Origin: CAG-390 sp045543615
GTDB lineage: Bacteria; Bacillota; Clostridia; Oscillospirales; CAG-272
Length of the DNA: 9,678 bases
Assembly: GCA_045543615.1 (NCBI GenBank)
Contig: JAZPXL010000027.1
Span: 1 to 9,678, forward strand
Reading direction: 5' to 3'
The notes beneath the pieces were generated by a model. That model saw only the letters and a program-made list of their open reading frames with translations, made no database searches and was not told the DNA's origin. Made by a program: the position numbers and the translations under genes. This document shows, piece by piece, positions 6,933 through 9,678 of this stretch; position 1 is the first letter of the stretch, and each line of letters begins with the position of its first letter.

Positions 6933-7739
6933 TTACCTCTCTTTCGATTTAGATGGTTTCTTTTTTCGCTCAGGTTGCCTGTGCTGAGGGGAACGTTTTT
7001 GAGAATTGCTCCTTGTGGGTCGTTCCTCTCTGCGGCGGGCTTCCGTTTCCTGCCGTTGCTGCTGACGTTGAATGTCCCTTAGTTCCTGTCGGACGGAAGG
7101 ACGGTCGGCTTTAACTGCACCCTCGTCGGATCTCGCTCTGCGTTCTGAGGAAGGCTCGGACGGACGGGATTTTGTCGTCCTCGCCGCTTGGGGGTTTTGG
7201 TGTGTTACCTCCGGTTTCTTCTTGGGCTGTTCTAACATTTCGTCCACAAGCAAGTCATCGGGACTGCGCTCCGGTACACCTCTTTCGGGGGCAGTATGCT
7301 CGGTGGGAGTTTCGTGGATACCGCCCTCAACCTCGCTTCGGATTGCTTCTTCGTTGGTAACGGTAGCAATCTTAATGTTTTCCACAATACGGTTGATCTT
7401 CGCCGCATCCTCGGCTCGTACCATAATCTCACATTCACCCGACGGGTTATCCTTGGTATTACGCAGAGCGCAATACACAACACCGTACCTTTTGGCATCT
7501 GCTACAAAGCGTTTCATATCCTCGTTTTTTACGGAGAATATGGAAAGCTCCTTACCGCTTTTGAGCATAGAGGTCAGACTTTGCTTGCCCTTGATTTTGT
7601 TCTTATCTCGGTTTTTGAGGGCGGCATATAAAAGTGCGGCAACCTCTTTTGCGGCGCTACCTGTAATTTTGGCAGCGACCTCAACACCTTCAAGACTTAA
7701 TCGGACTACCTGTTCAGCTGCGTCGCCTGATGGGTTCAT
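6933..7739 (-). CDS. pcfB: PcfB family (DUF3801) relaxosome adaptor
   Basis: In the enterococcal plasmid pCF10, PcfB binds the relaxase and docks it to the PcfC coupling protein; the same role is expected here. The 268-residue product has the family's N-terminal domain (about 1-135), with AAEQVVRLSLEGVEVAAKITG near the start, then ALLYAALKNR, LTSMLKSGKELSIFSV and AKRYGVVYCALRN. The remaining half (about 140-268) is a low-complexity tail rich in R, E, Q, K, P and S, including QRQQQRQETEARRREER, probably disordered and strongly basic. The ATG at 7739 has AAGGAG about 10 bases upstream and overlaps the relaxase end by 26 bases. It sits between relaxase and virD4, as expected for an adaptor. Confidence 0.9.
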   Translation of the reverse strand: MNPSGDAAEQVVRLSLEGVEVAAKITGSAAKEVAALLYAALKNRDKNKIKGKQSLTSMLKSGKELSIFSVKNEDMKRFVADAKRYGVVYCALRNTKDNPSGECEIMVRAEDAAKINRIVENIKIATVTNEEAIRSEVEGGIHETPTEHTAPERGVPERSPDDLLVDEMLEQPKKKPEVTHQNPQAARTTKSRPSEPSSERRARSDEGAVKADRPSVRQELRDIQRQQQRQETEARRREERPTRSNSQKRSPQHRQPERKKKPSKSKER

Positions 7740-9144
7740 TTTGCTGTTTCTCCTTTCCTTGGTTCTGCTCGTCCTCTCGGACGGCTTTGAGTTTTTCGGT
7801 TATCACACTGGAACGCTCGGCAATGTCATCACACAAATGCACCTCTCTCCGCAGGTTCTTTAACTGCTCGGTCAAGCCGTCAATTTCTTTCTTCACGGCT
7901 TCGGCAAGTTTAGGGTCGCTTTGGCACTTGACGGTGCGTTGCTTTTTATACAATGCCTTACGCTCGGCGGATAGTTTTTCAATTTGCACCTCCAATCCGT
8001 TTTTATATAAAGAAAGCTGCTCGGCGGTATCAATTTTGTGCCGCACAAGCAACCTTACTTCCTGTGAAATATTATTGAGTTTCAGCAGATCTTCCCGAAG
8101 GAGAAAATGGAGCCGTTTTCGGTTCTGCGGTCTGTCCTTTGGAAAGATGCCGAGTTTATAACAGTAATGAAAATATAACGCCCGAAAACCTGTAATCTTA
8201 CGGGCAGATTTCATACTGCCTTGCATACGGTAATGACGGGATTTGCGTTCCGGCTCTGCAAGAGGTTTTTCGGGGATATGCTGCGACAGTATCCGTCTGC
8301 GGATATTCTCAATGGAATATTCCTCACCGAAGTTTCGCATAAGCCTTACAAAACGCTCTTTTCCTTGGGGGCGTACCGATATGTCCTTGCCCATTTTTAT
8401 TTCATAGCCTTTTTCCTCCAAGTGACGGAAAAACTGCCTTTCGGTCAATGACATACGGATAGCTTCGTCAATATCCGCCTTGATAAATCCTCGCCACGTT
8501 GGGCGTTGCTCCTGCTCGGCTTTCCATTCGCCGTAGTGCTTGGATTTGCCGTACTGAATATTCTCGATCACCGACAAGCCGTACTCACGGCAAAGGTTAT
8601 CCGATGCCATCTGCATATCGTGGTAATCCTTACCTGTGCGGTGGTAACGGATGCCGTCAACAAAGGACACGGTATTGACTACAAAATGGTTGTGCAGATG
8701 GTTCTCTTTATCAAGGTGAGTGGCAACCACCACTTGATACTTTTCGCCCCACAATTCTTTGGCAAGCCGTATCCCGATTTCGTGTGCCGTTTTCGGGTCG
8801 GCTTCTCCGGGGGCAAAGGATTGATACCCGTGGTATGCTATAACACCATCCTCTTTTCCGAAGCGTTTTTTTACCGCCTGCATTTCATCACGGGCAGTTG
8901 TGGGTAAACAGTTGATGCCCGTTACAAACTGCTGATGTGTTTCGATGTTCTCGTCGTGTATCGCAGAGTCGGTCTTGCTCGGATCGGCGGCATAGTCGAT
9001 AACATCCAAAAGGGTCTGTGCCTGTTTCTCGGTCAGCTCCGCCTTTTCGTAGTATTGGGGGTTGGTGGTTTTGTTGGGGTTCTCTACATAGATAACCAAT
9101 TTACCAAGCCAACCCTTTACGCTCCAGATGGAGGTGGTTGCCAT
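7714..9144 (-). CDS. MobP-type relaxase (Relaxase/Mobilisation nuclease)
   Basis: This enzyme nicks one strand at oriT, stays covalently attached through a tyrosine, and pilots the strand into the recipient. In the 476-residue product, motif I is the N-terminal VIYVENPNKT, with Y19 as likely nucleophile. The metal-binding triad region is THLDKENHLHNHF, with H143, D145, H149, H151 and H153 visible. YRYHRTGKDY-like sequence follows (IRYHRTGKDY, 165-174). Residues about 371-465 are strongly charged and look like a coiled coil. Length and order match relaxases of Tn1549-like elements. The ATG at 9144 overlaps mobC by 44 bases, with GTGGGGG just upstream as a weak ribosome binding site. Its end overlaps pcfB by 26 bases. 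All key residues appear intact. Confidence 0.95.
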   Translation of the reverse strand: MATTSIWSVKGWLGKLVIYVENPNKTTNPQYYEKAELTEKQAQTLLDVIDYAADPSKTDSAIHDENIETHQQFVTGINCLPTTARDEMQAVKKRFGKEDGVIAYHGYQSFAPGEADPKTAHEIGIRLAKELWGEKYQVVVATHLDKENHLHNHFVVNTVSFVDGIRYHRTGKDYHDMQMASDNLCREYGLSVIENIQYGKSKHYGEWKAEQEQRPTWRGFIKADIDEAIRMSLTERQFFRHLEEKGYEIKMGKDISVRPQGKERFVRLMRNFGEEYSIENIRRRILSQHIPEKPLAEPERKSRHYRMQGSMKSARKITGFRALYFHYCYKLGIFPKDRPQNRKRLHFLLREDLLKLNNISQEVRLLVRHKIDTAEQLSLYKNGLEVQIEKLSAERKALYKKQRTVKCQSDPKLAEAVKKEIDGLTEQLKNLRREVHLCDDIAERSSVITEKLKAVREDEQNQGKEKQQNEPIRRRS

Positions 9145-9478
9145 AGAACCCCCACCACTTTGCAGGAAGGATGCCCGCCGCCGTTACATCACGAATGAGT
9201 TTTTCCAAACGGCGGCAGTTTTCGTCATAACGCTTTACGGCAATGACATTCAGCACGTGGGCTTTCTGCGCCACTTGGTTAAGGTTGTTTCCTACGTTGT
9301 GGAGTTCTCGCATAAACTCAAAATATTCCGGGGGCGGTGCTTCTCTCGGCACCTCGCCGTTGATAAGGTGTCGCAGATACCCCTCACGGGAGAGCCTGCA
9401 TTTTTTCACTCGTTTGTTTAACACTTCTGCTTCCTTGCGGTTAAGACGCACTTTGATCTCAATGTTTCGATTGTTCAT
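9101..9478 (-). CDS. mobC: MobC family relaxosome accessory protein
   Basis: MobC proteins bind oriT and help the relaxase open and nick DNA. The 125-residue product starts with a ribbon-helix-helix-like segment (IEIKVRLNRKEAEVLNKRVKK, then SREGYLRHLI). It also carries the family signature LHNVGNNLNQVAQKAH at about residues 59-74. The ATG at 9478 is supported by AAAGGAG with a 7-base spacer. Its start overlaps the end of the DUF3789-type peptide by 20 bases, and its end overlaps the relaxase start by 44 bases. The gene lies next to the candidate oriT, its probable binding target. Confidence 0.92.
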   Translation of the reverse strand: MNNRNIEIKVRLNRKEAEVLNKRVKKCRLSREGYLRHLINGEVPREAPPPEYFEFMRELHNVGNNLNQVAQKAHVLNVIAVKRYDENCRRLEKLIRDVTAAGILPAKWWGFYGNHLHLERKGLAW

Positions 9479-9584
9479 TCTTTAACTCCTTTCGGTCGTG
9501 GTTGATTTGTAGCACACACATCACGACTATACCGACGATACCACCTATGGTGTAGCCTGCTATAAAGATTAAAAAATTGCTCAT
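9459..9584 (-). CDS. DUF3789-type small membrane protein, 41 residues
   Basis: I translated this short frame by hand: it begins MSNFLIFIAGYTIGGIVGIV and ends NEQSKH with TGA at 9459-9461. One hydrophobic segment (residues about 4-25) rich in glycine is followed by a polar tail, the plan of DUF3789 proteins found in conjugative elements. The ATG at 9584 is chosen because MSNFL is the usual family start and GAGTGAT lies upstream; an in-frame ATG at 9602 would add six residues but has no clear ribosome binding site. Its last 20 bases overlap mobC, so its translation may deliver ribosomes to mobC. Function is unknown in the family as far as I can say. Confidence 0.75.
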   Translation of the reverse strand: MSNFLIFIAGYTIGGIVGIVVMCVLQINHDRKELKNEQSKH

Positions 9585-9604
9585 TACATCACTCGCTTTC
9601 ATAA

Positions 9605-9660
9605 GGGTTTTAGGGACTATCCCTAACAAGTCTGCCTTTTGTCCCCAAAAGGCGATGCTT
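9605..9660 (-). other. Candidate origin of transfer (oriT) with two inverted repeats
   Basis: Just upstream of the mobilisation genes are two perfect inverted repeats. One has 7-base arms, TTAGGGA/TCCCTAA (9610-9616 and 9620-9626), with a 3-base spacer. The other has 8-base arms, GCCTTTTG/CAAAAGGC (9634-9641 and 9646-9653), with a 4-base spacer. The first is flanked by a second AGGG (AGGGTTTTAGGG at 9604-9615). Paired hairpins beside mobC and the relaxase are what an oriT of a MobP system looks like. The nick site cannot be placed from sequence alone, and the region might instead hold operator or attenuator hairpins for the operon. Confidence 0.55.
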
Positions 9661-9678
9661 GCTGGTATAGTGCATATT

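Noticed and set aside
7072..7863. 263-codon open frame on the plus strand opposite pcfB and the relaxase end
   Set aside because: It is antisense to two well-recognised genes, has serine/leucine-rich composition expected from reading their arginine/glutamate-rich codons backwards, and lacks family resemblance or a convincing ribosome site.
9585..9678. Promoter for the mobilisation operon at the right edge
   Set aside because: A TATACC-like -10 lies too close to the edge for its -35 to be seen, and other AT-rich hexamers lack correctly spaced partners, so no promoter can be supported.
1..9678. CRISPR array, tRNA or rRNA gene, insertion sequence, or integrase
   Set aside because: No regularly spaced repeats, cloverleaf-like sequence, transposase or recombinase motifs were seen; the window is filled by transfer genes.

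Overview
All recognisable genes lie on the minus strand, so the biological reading direction is right to left. The window is a nearly complete mobilisation and early type IV secretion module of an integrative and conjugative element of the Tn1549/CTn kind found in gut Bacillota (Clostridia such as Ruminococcaceae or Lachnospiraceae). The assignment rests on gene content and order: MobC, MobP relaxase, PcfB/DUF3801, VirD4 coupling protein, Maff2, TrbL/VirB6-like protein, PrgI and VirB4. Strong AGGAGG ribosome binding sites and roughly balanced base composition also suit a clostridial host. No housekeeping gene, integrase, resistance cargo, tRNA or CRISPR array is visible, so the species cannot be fixed.

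Layout in reading order. At the right edge (9605-9660) two perfect inverted repeats lie just upstream of the operon and are the best candidate for the origin of transfer. Next come a 41-residue DUF3789-type membrane peptide (9459-9584), MobC (9101-9478), the relaxase (7714-9144) and the PcfB-type adaptor (6933-7739). These are followed by an ArdC-like protein that has lost its zinc-protease motif (6009-6926), an unrecognised 62-residue protein (5824-6012) and the VirD4/TraG ATPase (4002-5834). The channel genes follow: Maff2 (3641-3997), an intercistronic hairpin (3603-3634), a six-helix VirB6/TrbL-like protein (2742-3578), an unrecognised 91-residue protein (2456-2731), PrgI (2079-2444) and VirB4. 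VirB4 is open through the left edge and lacks its C-terminus.

How it works together (family knowledge plus inference): MobC and the relaxase would nick oriT. PcfB would dock the relaxosome onto VirD4. VirD4 and VirB4 would power transfer through a channel containing the VirB6-like protein and PrgI, with Maff2 as a possible pilin-like subunit. Genes overlap or abut almost throughout, which suggests one long, translationally coupled transcript. The longest non-coding stretch between genes is about 60 bases. The element is not a new class. The least explained parts are the inactive ArdC-like protein, the two small unknown proteins, a terminator-like hairpin inside the virD4 coding sequence, and the candidate oriT.
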